Under the pieces are notes generated by a model that was given only the letters and a program-made list of their open reading frames with translations, was not told the origin of the DNA and did no database searches. From Tyto alba (taxonomy: Eukaryota > Chordata > Aves > Strigiformes > Tytonidae): DNA of 64,000 bases. Where the stretch lies: NCBI RefSeq assembly GCF_018691265.1, contig NW_024881324.1:837230-901229 (forward strand), in the 5' to 3' direction. The stretch's first letter is position 1. The number at the start of each line of letters is the position of its first letter. Below are positions 1-20,895 of the stretch, piece after piece. Both the position numbers and the translations under genes were made by a program.

Positions 1-647
1 GACCACCTGCAAGTCAAGACAGACTTTGTACAGGGCACTAATACTCTGGTGCAGTCTTCAGATCTGCAAGCAGCAAAATGAAGACTGACATTCATTTCAA
101 ACAGGAACCAGTAAAGAGCAAAACACAGCAATCTGGAAAAGAAAGGCTTTAAACTAGGATGTTACTAGTATGCCCCCAGCAAGTCCTAAGCTGTTTTGGT
201 TTTGTGGGGTGTTTTCATATTCTCCTATTGTCTTTGTGCCTGACCTGAAAGACACTAATACTTCCTAATATAGAAATTAGCTCTAGGCTTTCCCTAAGAC
301 TTAGGCAAAAGATCATGTCGTCCTCTCAGTTTCTCCCCAAGGCAGTACTCAGTAATCTGATTTAATTTAGTCAAACAGCATCCTTCCATCAAATTGCTCT
401 ACACAATAAATATATAAATTTAACCAAAAGTTACTTTCTATAAGAATATAATAAATTTGAAAACGTTTTTAAAGTTCTACAAAAAAAGCTCAAACTACTA
501 ACAAAAATGGTGGATATTTTTGCAGGAAGTATTTTTGGCCATACTTCATTTCTTATAGCATAAATATTTTCAACCCAACTAAATTCTATAGGATTTCCAT
601 ATAAAAATACGTTTGTTACAATATTGGACTTATAAAGCTTTCCTTAC
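1..647. other. GPLD1 intron 3 (partial), no feature seen
   Basis: AT-rich sequence downstream of GPLD1 exon 3. I looked on the minus strand for the next GPLD1 exon and did not see one, and saw no repeat. Confidence 0.6.
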
Positions 648-726
648 CATTTTTGCAGATTGAAGGATAAAAGGCATCAGGATAAATGCTCCCAGCCTGA
701 AATGCATCTTGGTGGTTTAGTAACAA
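648..726 (-). CDS. GPLD1: GPLD1 coding exon 3
   Basis: A 79-base exon (26 codons plus one base) with acceptor TTTTCCCAG and donor GTAAGG. It encodes LLLNHQDAFQAGSIYPDAFY followed by PSICKN, a close match to the human LLLEHQDAYQAG...YPSICKG block. This is the last GPLD1 exon inside the window. Confidence 0.88.
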
Positions 727-3700
727 CTGGGAAAAGATGAATCAGAATGCTAATGGATAGCACAAAAACAGAATTTACTACTAATATCAATGAGAAAATG
801 TAAATACCCAGCAAGATACAACTATTATCTTGGTAAAATATGTTATTTCAGTGTTGTCATTATCCTCCATCATTCCCCTTTCCCCCCTCCCTCACCCCCC
901 CACCTAAATCCTTGTAAGCAAAACTAAACTTGTCGGTATGTACTGTAATTTGAAAGGCCATTTAGGAAAGCATTTGTGTAATCTAACTTAGGTGCTGGTG
1001 AAGTCACCTCCTGAAGGTGACCTCCTTCTCTTGAACCAAACACAAAACCTGGGCTGCGAATTTCCATCCTCCAAACCACAGCATCGCTGTCTACAGCGGA
1101 CAATGGGAATACTTCCCTTGAGTGATCTCCTACTTTGATAAAAGATCGAGTTATATAAAATGGCCTTTTCTACATTGTCCGAAAAGATATGGAAAATGTT
1201 TGTAACACAAAACACGTGTGTGTTTTGCTTATGAAAACAGTCCGTATGCTCACAGAGCTCTGCTGGATACAGCCCATGAAAGAAAAAGCTATTTGCACCA
1301 ATCAGAAATCAGTTAAGTGATACATATGTGGTGGACTAAATTCAAAACCTTGCTGTCATTTTGCTGTCCTTATGTTTATTAAATGTCCTTTCCAAAGTCC
1401 TCTACTGGTTCTTCTAATACAACTACTTGTGGAGGGTATGACTTAGGAAGATGTGAAAACATGTGAGAAACCACACATGGTATATACACATTATTATAAC
1501 AGCTACAGATTTCTAATAGTATTCAGGAGGAGTCAAACTATTTTCAACAGAAAAGGTAAAAATACAGTCCAGGCACAGTATTTATACATGTATTACTGAG
1601 AATAAATAATAAAGAAAGGCAAGAAGACAGAAAAGCATTCAGAAGAAAGATGTATACTATTAAATAATAATGTGCTTCCTACCTGTCTATAATTAACATT
1701 CCCTTCATGCTTAATGAAAAATTCCAGAGCTCTATGTGCTGAAAAAAAACATATTGAAGTAGTGATTTATAGGTACTATGGCCAGGCCCATGTTTTGTTA
1801 GAAGCATCACCAAAACCAGAATACACTGCACTGTCACACCTAAGCCAAGTGGCACAGATGCATGAAACATGCTTTCTCAAAACATTCTGTGTGAGAGTGT
1901 GCTTTCCCACCTCAGGAGCTAATCAGAAAATGCTGTTTCTGTGGCACGTCTGAGCACGGAGGTCTCATCAGTGTCTCTCCAAACCCCAGCTTCCAAGCTG
2001 ACCAACAAAGCCAGAACCGCAGGGAAAAAAACCCATGTCCAGAGCTGAGCTACTGCCATGAACTGATACAATCACACCCAGCACGTATAGGGTATGGATC
2101 AAAGTTGGAGCTGTAAAGGATCCACCTGAACAGTATTTAAGTTTCACTGTTGCCCTTAACATTGAAAAAGGTACCTTAGGAATCACTGCGGATGTTTAAC
2201 AGTTTGATTCATTTTTTAACATGTAGGAAAACCAACAAAAATCTAAAATCGGCAAAGTAAATAATACTATTTATTTACTGAACAGGCAGACATTCTTACT
2301 GCCAAAATATTTATTGAGGAACAGTAAGAAGAGAATGAAACAAACTGACATCACCTTCCTTTAATGAAGCCTCCTTCTAATTAATGTTAGATCCCAGGGA
2401 TAGTCTGTTAACGCTATTCTAAAAACACCCAACATTGCCTCTAAAATTATTTGGTTGAAACTGAATGCATGGGTTATCATCTTACCCTCCCACACAAAGT
2501 TTTACTCTTCAGTTGAAGCTATTTATAAACTAAGACTGATCAAGATAGCCCAGAATATGCTGAATTTAATTTGATCCTTCTCAAATAAATCACAACACAG
2601 AAAAAAAAAAAAAACAAAAAAAAAAAAAAACAAAAAAACAAAACAAAAAAAAAAAAAACAAAAAAACAAAAAAACCAACCCTCTCATTCTGGAATAAGAT
2701 TTACACAAAACTCTATGGATTTGAACAATCTTTCACTTTGAATTTTATCCACTGACCTAAACCACCCTTATACAAATATGTTAAGATACCTTAAGGACCA
2801 ATCTTGCACCAAAACAGGAATAACTTAAAAATAATAATAAAAAGTCTTAACATTGTAAGGCTCAGACATTTCAACACACATCTCTCTTTCCAGTATGGCA
2901 GTGTCTCAGTTCGGCAGTTTGGTTTTCCTGTCTCCCATCCCCCCCAACTTTTCTCATCATTCGCATGAGCCCAGGTCCTACAAGGTCGCCTTTACAAGGA
3001 ATTTTGAGATGGATCCCCAGAGTTGCAGAGAGCCCAGTGGGTCTGACAGCAGCCCCTGGGGGCGGGGGGGGAGGAAGAACCTCCCCACTCAGACCTGCCT
3101 CCAGCAGCAGTGCCGTGACAAGTAGGACACAGCACAGCTCTGCTGAGCACACGGAACATGATCAACATTTTGAACAGGCAGAGCTTTTCACCATTTTATG
3201 TGTACTTTCAGAAGTCTGTGCAGGATAGACTTTGGTGCTGGTTTTGAGTCGGAGGAGGTCCTTTCTGCAGTTTGTTGGGTTTTCTTCCTGGAATACTCGG
3301 TGTTTGGATTTGGTAATAACTTGCAGTATCTTATCACCATGGACTTCTATTTGCACGTTAATAAAAGCACTGCTTTTAGCAGCATCAGGGCTGATCCCAG
3401 TTGAATGTCATTTCCAGACAAAAGGACAAAATTTGTTGTAAACTAGGACCCAAATAGGACTAGGACCCTTGTGTACACACTACTCCTCAGACAACCGAGA
3501 TCTTTACATTATATACATGTAGGTTTTCTGCAATATGCTTCCTTGATTAGGAAAAAAAAAAAAAAATTACTGCTTTGGGACAGATCTGCTCTTGTTTCTC
3601 TTTGTAGATTTCTTGCAAGTACAGTCTATATTCTGCCAAATCTGTTACTTCAAGTTTTCAGAAGCTCATACTCAGTAATTAGAGTCCCGAGCTTGTGAAG

Positions 3701-4789
3701 ACGTATGTGCTTGCCTAACTTCAGGCAGTGTGACTCCTACTGATCACTCCGGGTTTCCTGACATATCGTTAGGAAAAGTGAATGCTTGCAGGATGCTGAT
3801 CAAGGGTACAACACTCAGCAAGAGAGCATAGTCTCAAATGAACGCCGTGAATAATCCCATTTGTTCAGTTGCATGTATGCAGCACAGAAAGTTTGATAAG
3901 ATTACCAGAATAGAGAAAACTTCGTATGTTTTACTATCTGTTTGAGCAACAGATTAAGAATCAGAAACAGAAGAACAAACAGTTAAAACTGTCAGTCTAA
4001 ACGTTTCAGAATAACCTCACACTGCTCGAGAGTGTTCCTGCAAGAACTACAGCAGAAATCAGATTTTAAAAATAACACATGCAAACAAGAAATTCAAAAC
4101 AGAAATATTTCCCCACTTTGATGTTCACTCAGTTCTGTCCTTCATTGTCTACAAATCTAGGCTGTTCAGGCTACAGATAGCAACCCAGCGGAAAGAGACA
4201 CAGAACACAATGTTCACGATGTTAGTCATAGATACAAACCCATTACAGCATTTCATCTATTTTATGTAGGTATGGCAAAAATAATACATGGTGATTTGAA
4301 AACAGAGCTACCACAAATGATCTGTGTTATTCTCTAGTTTAAAAATAGCAATCCCATAACTTGTGTAAAGTATTCCTTTTCTTTCTCCAAATCAAACTCT
4401 TCCTGCCTAAGACTCACTGACACAAACATTCCAGTTACATAACGCCCGTGATTTAGAAAATGGAAAACTGTGCAACCAAACTGATTCAAGCATTTTGCTT
4501 ATAAAACCAGTAAAGTTTCAAACTTCAAAACCAAACTACTCATCTATCCTATGTTACATTTTTTTTTTAATTACGTAGAACGCTCATTACTTTAGCATTA
4601 TTTCATCCCTTTGCTTTCCAGACGAATCTGAATTTATTTCTCTTCTGAAGCAACTCAAAAGATACATAAATTCACTCCTTAACATATCTTACCTATTTCA
4701 ACGTGTGTTGAAATTCCACTCAGGATACATCTTTGACAGAAATGGTATAGTATAATCAGCAAAACAGACCAGATCTTCAAACCAGGCAT
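648..4789 (-). CDS. GPLD1: GPLD1, 5' part (first three coding exons), phosphatidylinositol-glycan-specific phospholipase D
   Basis: Three exons read on the minus strand at 4789-4693, 1738-1683 and 726-648. They join in frame to 77 codons plus one base and match the N-terminus of GPI-specific phospholipase D, a secreted glycoprotein that hydrolyses the inositol phosphate linkage of GPI anchors. The family has an N-terminal zinc-dependent phospholipase domain and C-terminal FG-GAP propeller repeats; only the signal peptide and the start of the catalytic domain fall here. Diagnostic blocks are STHVEI, HRALEF, NVNYRQ and HQDAFQAG followed by YPDAFYPSICKN. All sites are GT-AG. The next exon (HDVSE...THWTPFLN in mammals) was not seen in 1-647, so the gene runs off the left edge. 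The gene is head to head with ALDH5A1, as in human. Identity rests on remembered family sequence. Confidence 0.87.
1683..1738 (-). CDS. GPLD1: GPLD1 coding exon 2
   Basis: A 56-base exon between a T-rich acceptor (TTTTTTTTCAG) and the donor GTAGGA. With the leftover G of exon 1 it reads A-HRALEFFIKHEGNVNYRQ, matching the helix after HVEIG in mammalian GPLD1. The split codon gives Ala where the human protein has Gly. It ends in phase 0. Confidence 0.85.
1739..4692. other. GPLD1 intron 1
   Basis: A 2954-base intron between the first two coding exons. Apart from the A-rich tract at 2601-2676 and short A runs near 3550, no gene or recognisable mobile element was seen. Intron 2 (727-1682) is likewise featureless apart from a C-rich patch near 875-905. 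Confidence 0.7.
2601..2676. repeat. A-rich low-complexity tract, (A)nC type
   Basis: About 76 bases made almost wholly of A runs broken by single C bases. It lies in GPLD1 intron 1. It may be an old poly(A) tail, but no adjoining element body was recognised. Confidence 0.9.
4693..4789 (-). CDS. GPLD1: GPLD1 coding exon 1 (start codon and signal peptide)
   Basis: The ATG at 4789 opens a 97-base exon (32 codons plus one base) ending at the donor GTAAGA. The peptide starts MPGLKIWSVLLIILYHFC, a charged N-terminus followed by a hydrophobic core, as expected for a secretory signal. It then reads SGISTHVEI, which matches the mature N-terminus of mammalian GPLD1. A longer open frame here (4698-4895, another frame) does not match the family and was not used. 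How far the 5' UTR extends above 4789 cannot be told. Confidence 0.87.
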
Positions 4790-5175
4790 GATGCTGGCTC
4801 AAACTGTGATTTTCAGAAGCCTGGAGCTGTAGCACTGTGACCTTTGAAACGTAGGTTACAGAGCATGGCTTTTCTTTCGGACACGCTGCTGACACAGCAA
4901 GAAAACGACCGGCATATTGACAAGGCTATTTTCTACCAATGCTTTTCTTTACCTCAACTGAAGTAATTTATAATACAATAAATAAGCTACAGGTGTTCTC
5001 CCCTCTTGAATTCTGTAGTATCTGCAGGGTTTGGGCAGTGTAACTACCACCACTGCACAGCGGCAGCGAGGTTGCTGTTAAAGTAGAAAAGCACAGCGGA
5101 GAGGAGCGTTCTCCCGCAGTTCCTACAGCTCCTGCGATACACTTGCATTACAACAGCCGCGCCAGATTTCACACA

Positions 5176-5176
<1 letters not shown>

Positions 5177-5210
<34 letters not shown>
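5177..5210. repeat. Poly(A) tract, 34 bases, in the shared promoter
   Basis: An uninterrupted run of 34 A on the plus strand after ACACAC. Long dA:dT tracts in promoters disfavour nucleosomes. The tract sits at the switch between AT-rich and CpG-rich sequence. Confidence 0.95.
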
Positions 5211-5212
<2 letters not shown>

Positions 5213-5213
<1 letters not shown>

Positions 5214-5217
5214 CAAT
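5213..5217 (+). promoter_or_regulatory. CCAAT box candidate
   Basis: GGCCAATCAC directly follows the A tract, about 350 bp upstream of the ALDH5A1 start codon. It is a good NF-Y-type core (CCAATCA). NF-Y sites are common in CpG-island and bidirectional promoters. Function is inferred. Confidence 0.5.
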
Positions 5218-5563
5218 CACCAAAGCGGTATTAGTAGAAACACACGAGCTGTGGGCAGTACGCATTCCGAAGCTTCGGCGAGCGGACACTGCAGACATGC
5301 TTTTGGGTCTGGCGACCCAGCCGGGAAGCCCGGTTGCTGCGCGGGGTGTGGAGAATCCTGAGGGGCCTCCCGGCAGGCACACGGCTACGAGCCACCCCGC
5401 AGCCCGAAGGCAAGGCGGGCCGGGCCCCCGGGGGCGCCGGGCCCCCGCGCCCCCGCCTCTGCCTCCCTGAGGGGCGCCTCCACCGGGGCAGGCAAACCGG
5501 GCTCCCCCCCGCCGTGGCCCGGCTCCTCCTCCGGGGCGGCGCGGCGCGGCGCGTTGCGCGGCC

Positions 5564-13535
<7,972 letters not shown>

Positions 13536-14621
13536 AAATCTTCAAAAAGCACAATCCCAACAGTTTGGAAAAAAATGCTGTAGTTCTAATAAGCTTCTTG
13601 ACCCAGAAATATGTACAAATGCAACTTCTACCTTCTTTAAAACTAAGCAATGCTGTTCTTCTGTATGTGTAGAGATATGTACAGTATTCTGTGCTGCCAT
13701 GTGTTTTTACTTGTACCTCGCTTATACATCCAGTTTTTTCAGCAATGTGATCACAATGTCCATAATTTTTAGTAAGGAGTAGAGAAGAACGCCCATTTAT
13801 TATTCTTGGATTACCCCCATGTAATGAGGAGGTCTTGGAGGCTTCTGCATAATGAAAATAGATCATAACCTATAGCAAGGGGAAACTAGACCACCATTTT
13901 CTACTGCCTCTAAAGTTTAAGTGTAGATGTGGGAGGATTTGGAGATGGCAGTCTCCCTTTAGAAATTTGTGTAAATACTCACATTTTCTAATGTGGTTAT
14001 GTGACCTTCTTTTAGAAGCAGGCACGTCTCTTTTAACGGTGGGAGAATCTGGTGTGTCTGAACGGTGAGGAATTGCTTTTAGCCAGAGCTAGGCATCCAT
14101 GCAGGCAAATGGACAGCTTTTTCAGTGCATGTTAATGCTGGCTGCAGAGCTGTCCCCTGGTCAGCTTTGAGCTTCTGAGCAAAGAGCTGTAATTGATGCC
14201 TAACAGCTTGCATACCCAGGGTCTTTGATGTCTGTGAGCCCCATCAGTCCCGGGAACAAGACAGTCCAGGACAAGGAGTTGCTGGCTTAGTGAGTAGCAG
14301 GAGGAAGATGGGATGCTTACTTGCACAAGTAACTTGGGGGACACGATAGGGCTGTGTGAAGGAAGTACAAGTGGTGACATAATACAGATAAACTCCCTCC
14401 CATGAAAAGGATGTGACTCTCCTTGGGTAGAAGTACAGTCACTGATGTAAACGTTGCTCAGTGTCTAAAGGAACATTACTCACCATCTCCAAAGAACAGG
14501 AGCAGGTTGATGGTTCCATTCCTACAGGCTTTGTGCCTTGAATTGGATTTGTAGTTACATGGGTGAATGTCCATTAGGGAGGAAGGTTTAAAAACCTTTG
14601 AACTCAGCTAATGTGTGACCT

Positions 14622-14627
14622 AATAAA
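14622..14627 (+). terminator. Possible ALDH5A1 poly(A) signal (proximal)
   Basis: AATAAA about 1.1 kb past the stop codon. It is one of at least two canonical signals on the plus strand. Use cannot be told from sequence alone. Confidence 0.3.
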
Positions 14628-16123
14628 GATTTAAAGAGACATGATTAGAGGTGAGACTTCTACACATCACCTCCCTATTTTGTCATCTTCAGAAGATGAT
14701 ATAAAGCTTCCTTAATATAAAATGAACAATGCTGTTTAAACATTATTTTAATGGCAGTCAAAAGAAGCACTTTAAAAAATGTGCAATGTTAATCTGGCAA
14801 ATGTATCAGCACTGCAGAGGCTAGGGCAAATTAACCAACACAGGAAACAAAATTTATTTTATTTGGTGGGGCTTTACCCACAAATTATTAAAAATAAGTA
14901 AAAGAAGGCAACAAAGATCTTCTTCCTATACACTAATGAATGTGCCCTATGAAATGGGATATTTTAAGATATTTTATCCAATCAGGCAAAGAAGTACCAG
15001 GTAACACACAACTTGGGGACAAGGGTGGGTGGGAGAGAAAAAAAGCAAGCCAGAACGAGTTTCATGGGGCTTTTTTGAAGCGCACGTAAGGTAGCGTTGA
15101 CTGCTACTTACTATTTCTTAAATATTTTTTATTAATATTTGTGTAACATTTGAGACCAGGTAGGTCTGGAGCACATTATCTGTCAGTAGAGTGTGTGTGT
15201 GCATCACGACAACCGAAGGGTGGTTAAAGGACACTTACTGCCCTGCCAGTAATTTCCAATGCGCCAAAAATACACATTTAAGATGGTGAGGATATAATAC
15301 TGTTATCAGTTGCAGCATATGTGCTTGTTATCAAGAACACAAAAAAGGATGGCCTATTTCTACACTAGTTGCAAGAAACTTTCTTATAGCAAACTTCTTG
15401 GCTTAGGCTGTTGAACGCACAGGTTGCCTGAATTTGGAGAATACAGTGGTGTGGAAGAGGAAGCTGCTAGAACGAGTCACTAGGTAGGTCGTAACTTGGT
15501 GCCTGGGTACCACAATACAGTAATGTAGGTATTGTACACAGGTAGAATATCTGCCACTGAAATTGCACAGACTTAAAATATGTCTTGCCTGTGAACTGCA
15601 GTCTAAGGTCAAAATTAAAGTTATCTCATTTATTCTGTATGACAGTGCAGTCTTGAATGTGGGTGTACTTCTTGGGACAGGGCAGGTGGAGTATAAATCC
15701 TTTAACTTTCTGCTTTATTCATTGCAAAGTTATTGATCTGATGCACTTGTGCGTTTAAAATTAGGGGTGTCTTCTGAGAATAGCACTGTTAAAATTAATG
15801 TGTTTACTTTTTTTTCTTACAAATAATACCTTTTACTATGCCTAATAACAAGCACAACTCCTAACTAAAGATAAGGTATGTAATGAACTTCAAGAATACC
15901 TTTGTCTTGATTGGATTGTGGTTGGATTCCAGCATAGTATCCTTGTGTCAGTAAGGTCTCCATCAGCTAAGCACAGAATAATCTTAAAGTTGTCTTTATA
16001 GCAAAAGCTGTGATTCTTCAACAAAAGATCTACTTGAATTTTCACACCTCAGTTATGTTGATTACAGTTGTGATAGTTTAGCAATTTCTAGATATTAAAA
16101 CTGATGGAAAAATGTTTTCAGTT

Positions 16124-16129
16124 AATAAA
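16124..16129 (+). terminator. Possible ALDH5A1 poly(A) signal (distal)
   Basis: AATAAA 2.6 kb past the stop, followed within about 40 bases by GT-rich sequence (TTTTGTGATGT), a typical downstream element. This would give a 3' UTR of a length common for this gene in mammals. Confidence 0.4.
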
Positions 16130-18329
16130 TAATGTCTGTGAAAGCACTGGATTTTGTGATGTATTACCTCATTCAATGTTAAATTGACAAACTGACAGCA
16201 GCTACATGAAGTTCAGTCTCAGATTTGTACAGAATTTTTTGTTCTGCCAGCTTTAGGACTGGAAAAAAAGGCATTTCTTCCTATCCATATGTTCATGAGG
16301 TATAATACTCTGTTTACCCCAATTACAGTCCCTTGAATCTAACTCAGATGAAACTACTCTGACATACTAATATGCCATCAGACATTTTATGCTGAATCAG
16401 GCATTTTGCCACAACATACAATCTTTGTGGATCGGAGTGCCTTTCCCTGCTTTCAGGACATGATTACCTTTTAATTCGTTACTTACTTTATTAAGATTTA
16501 AACTCTTGGAAGCTTTTTTATTTCAATTCATACAGTTTTGAAGCCTCAGAAACTCTCTTCTAAATTCCAACCCAACTTAGGCATAGCCAATATCCATTTT
16601 ATTTGCTTACGTGACCCTTTAAACAGCTGCTGTTTGACATCCCCTGCCCATCCTCTCTGTGTAATACAGTCTTAAGATACTATGTCTTCCTGTTCTACTA
16701 GATATTAACCTTTTTAGCTTAAATAGGTAGAAATTACGTCCAGCCCCAGTGCACAAGTTTTGGCAAGTCACTCAAGATAAGCCTTGTCCATTGTGCTCTA
16801 AGCTAGCAAGTTACCTTAGGTGCTCAAGAGTAAGTGAGGAAGGCTCTTAATGCTGGTAACACTGATCCAATACCAGTAAAGACAGATTATCAGTCTGACT
16901 GAGAAGCATGGCAAGCCTGACCACTATCTAGTACTTAGTTTTGTTTGCAGTAGCTGGCAGATTGCACTTTATTATCTCTCGTCACCAAGACCAGAAATGT
17001 TTAAGCAGGCCAGTATTCTGCAGCCCATCCCTTTCCCAGACACTGATTTTTAGACACATATTAGGATTAACTGTGCTTTCATGATTAAGTCACAGAACAG
17101 AAACAGCTGTTTAAATGGTTTGCACAGAATAAAAGTTTTTACTGTTCTAAATCAAATCAGGCCCATGTTGGGAGTTGGGCAAGCCTGTAAGTAAAAGGAG
17201 CTTCACACTTCGACTTGGTATTGAAGTAACTGTGTAACTGGAACTGGTCACGCCCTTTGTCTCAGCCCTACTACTTAGGGAAGGGTTGAGCTATCTTAAA
17301 TGTTCTCCTTTAAGTAATGTGTTTGGAATCTCTTAAGTTAAAATTTTAGCACATCTTTAAAGTGTTTTCAATGCCAAAACTCTCTGCCTCAGCCCTTCCA
17401 AGACATGAGAAGCTGGTGGTTTTATTCACTTTATCCATGACGGCTGAAGCTACTCGGCACAACTGGCTGAAGTTGTTTCAGAATCACAACTGATTATCTC
17501 CTGGTGCACAAGTCTAGAGGCTTGCATCAGCCTCCTCAAAAGGGGAGGGGGAATGCTACTGCTGGTACCAAAAATACAGCGCAATAGCAAACAGGCCAAT
17601 TCCAGTCTTCAATAAAGGACACTATGGGTCTCATCAGTGCCCTCAGCAGCCAGTATTCCCCCTTGCAGGAGTCCAGTACAGAGGTCAGAGGTACCACCTA
17701 GATTGTGACAGCACATATCCATAGACATTTAAAGTTGCTTTTATGTTGTATGCTTTTTCCTTACAGAAGGACACTTGTATCTCACAGTATTATTATGATT
17801 TAGCACAAACGTCACACACACTGATGCTTGGATTTTTCTTTTCCAGTTCAGGAACAGGCAGCATAATCTACCCCTAGCTAACAGCAGTATTTCGGGTTAT
17901 ATTGCGCATTAGTATCTCTGATTACTGCAAACCAGCCACTGTACTTACAACACTCAAGTGTCAGATTTGCTGTAGAGTAAGCCACAAAACTTTTGAAATC
18001 ACCAAACTTGGCATGACAGCTGGTGAATATTTACACACAGCCACTTAAACCAAGTGAGGACAAGTACTACAGTTCTTACCATGAACTGTAGTAATTTTTT
18101 TTTTTTTCCTGCTCTCTGATGTACTGAATTATGTTACCTTTCTGAAAAAAATACTGTTTTGCTTTTGTCAGTAGGATGGGAAGGATCAGATACCGCACTA
18201 CTTTTATGTTTGAGTACAGACATAAGCTATGGTATACAACATATCTTAGCCTGACCTGAGTGTTGAGTCCAATACAGAATACCCTGTCTAAAAGAGTACC
18301 TGACAAGTTCCTAGAAGGAAAGACAAAAC

Positions 18330-18335
18330 TTTATT
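18330..18335 (-). terminator. Possible distal KIAA0319 poly(A) signal
   Basis: AATAAA on the minus strand about 5.3 kb past the KIAA0319 stop codon. It is an alternative to the site at 20890. Confidence 0.25.
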
Positions 18336-20636
18336 AGTAGTTACATAAATGTAGTAAATTCAGCTCAGAAATGGTTCCAGTTACAATACATTATCATTTG
18401 CAATAAATAACATTTTCTAGAAACAGATTCCTAATACAAATTCTGTGATATCTCACCCATCCACCCACAGGGAGAAGTGCTTCCAGAGACAAACTACTGA
18501 TGTGCGACTCATCTGCTCTTGATTCGTAGCCTGTGCAAAAGAAAAAATCATTTGTCTTTTCTCCTTACTTTTTAAAATTTTAGTTCTAAGCTTTAAGGTT
18601 CACTCCCCTGCCTTGGGGAGTTCAGGACCTAAAAGGTGTATGAAATAGGTTCTCCTTTGCTGCACAAGTAAGGGATTAGTATTCTAGTTAGGGATCAATG
18701 ATAAGCAATAGCTGATGTTAAGAAACACTAATTCACCTCCATCCCATTTCCCTTCTTCTAGAAGAATGTTTACCTCTCTCAAACCTCATATAAATGGCTC
18801 AGAAGACTAACATAGCTGTTCTTTTATTACCACCAAACCAAAGCTCCAGCTGACTCCAGCCCAGTATTAGTACATTGAGGGGCAAGACTAGTTTCACTTG
18901 AGGCTTAAAACAGGGATAGGAAGTTTGCCTAAGAACTCAATTATTTCAAGAACATCAGAATTGCCTAAGGAAAATCTAACTGCAGCATAGAGAACACGCA
19001 GGCACTCACTCACTCTGTTAAGTTCACACACTGCTTGCCCACAAGAGACCAAGAAAGAAATGGAAAATTAGCATCATATATGCAAACACAGCTGACAGCA
19101 CAGAACAGATTCTTTAACAGTACCTGTATCTGATGCCTCTGACAGAGGGAGACTGCTAAGACTCTCTTTAGCTAAAAGGATGCAGTTGAAAACGTATTCT
19201 TATACACAAAACAAGAACAACCTTTTTTTTCCCCTCCCCAAATAAAAAGTCCTCTGCAATTAAACTGTTCACATTTTCCTTGAATTTCTCAGCAATCTAC
19301 TCTGTTGATATGAAAGCCTAAAGCATAGGACAGAGAATATGGATGTGCATCTCAGCAGATTTGACAAGGTAAATTTTGTTTTGTACTGCAGTAGTATTTC
19401 AGTCAAGAAAATCAAAAACACAAGCCGATGGCCTGTCCACAGCATGGCAGTTTCATGCTGTGGATACACTGTGCTGACTGCTGAACCTGTTTAATGCCTC
19501 AGGCAGTAATGGTAAGGAAGTTTTTTTCCAAAATATACTTCTTACTTAAAATGCAAATAAAAGCAGTCCTTTTACATAGCTGGACAATCTCTGCTTGTGC
19601 ATGCATCAGCATGTATAAATGTAAAACCAAGATGCAAACGAAAGTCCAGTGCTAACATCAAGGCTCGGAGGCACTGCATCAGCACACCATCTGCCTTCAA
19701 AGAGAGGCAATATCTTATCAGTGCCAAACTGAAGTTATTCATTTTCAGTGGACTCTGAGCCATACATGGCCAGACATATCTGGTCTCCTCTGCTCTTCAG
19801 CGCAGATGAGGCTGTTGGGAATTTCCCCATCCCTGTTTCACAAAGAAGCTGCCAGCACTCTTTCGGTATATGAAGGAACATGGTGTGTGGAAGTAAACGT
19901 GAGGACTGAGAACTTGCTTCAAACCCATCATAACCCAAACCAGAAGGCTTGTATCGGGATTCTACCATTGTGTTTGCACCTTAACAGCTAGGTTTTTGAC
20001 CCTTTCATTCCAGGTATGACCTGACATTCTGCAAGAAAGCAACAGTTTTAGAAAGAAAAATTATACTGAATCAAGATACAAGGCTTGCTACAGTCTCTCC
20101 TGAATTCCTGACAAAATCATGCATGGCCTAGTGACACGAACATGTGATACCACAAATTCACAGAGTCAGAAAGTATTATCTTCAACTTCTGTCCAAGTTG
20201 CATATCAAGAGCAAGCCTGATCTTATGTAAGAGGAATGACTTCTCCTTCCAAACAGGTGGAAGAATCGAACTAGTAGAATTAGAAGCAGCTCAAAAATTT
20301 AAACTGTACTCAACTTTCAAAACATAACTAAACACTGTTAGCAATGGAGATGTCAAAACATCATCTAGAGAACAGAATTCAGTACGTAACTTCCACTTGC
20401 CAGGGCCTTATGCAGTAAGAAATTGGTCTATTGTTTCTTATTTGCTAGAGTGAGAAATACTTAGCCAAGCCATGCATATGTTCTCATGGCACATGAACTT
20501 ACCACAGATCCAAAGATCTGCACCCACAGCATGCGTGAGGGGGAGGGAGAATAGCCCTGGGAATTCTGCAGCATTGCAGAAAGCAGGTTTGTGATTCCTG
20601 TAGTTCCTTTACCAGAAGATCAGTCTCTAGGGCTTT

Positions 20637-20652
20637 TTTTTTTTTTTTTTTT
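20637..20652. repeat. Poly(T) tract
   Basis: A run of about 16 T on the plus strand in the KIAA0319 3' flank. No flanking element was recognised. Confidence 0.8.
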
Positions 20653-20889
20653 AAAGATGATGTCTGAATTTTAATTGCTTGAAAGAACAGCCTCCTAGGA
20701 TTCAGCACCAACTTTAAAAACATAAGATAAACTCAAAACACAGACATGACTGACTTCACAAAACTGAAGGATACTGCTGACTGCATTGACATGCACTAAA
20801 AGATAAGTTTATGGATAAAGGCACACTGGATACAGTATTTAGCAGAACTATTAACGGCAGCGTGGCCAATAGTTGCTTATACAACAACT

Positions 20890-20895
20890 TTTATT
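20890..20895 (-). terminator. Possible KIAA0319 poly(A) signal
   Basis: AATAAA on the minus strand, the first canonical signal I found after the stop at 23681. It would imply a 3' UTR of about 2.8 kb, close to the length of the mammalian KIAA0319 3' UTR. Such a UTR would include the antisense LTR at about 21590-22260. Confidence 0.4.

Larger units (their letters stand above)
4790..5563. promoter_or_regulatory. Shared head-to-head promoter interval of GPLD1 and ALDH5A1
   Basis: The two start codons diverge and lie 774 bp apart, so both 5' UTRs and core promoters probably sit here. The GPLD1 side (4790-5170) is AT-rich. The ALDH5A1 side, from about 5255, becomes a GC- and CpG-rich island. Between them are a 34-base A tract and a CCAAT box. 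No convincing TATA box was assigned to either gene. The promoter role is inferred from geometry; there is no direct transcription-start evidence. Confidence 0.7.

Noticed and set aside
4698..4895. A 65-codon minus-strand frame over GPLD1 exon 1
   Set aside because: It is the wrong frame. The frame starting at 4789 gives the signal peptide and the conserved STHVEI block.
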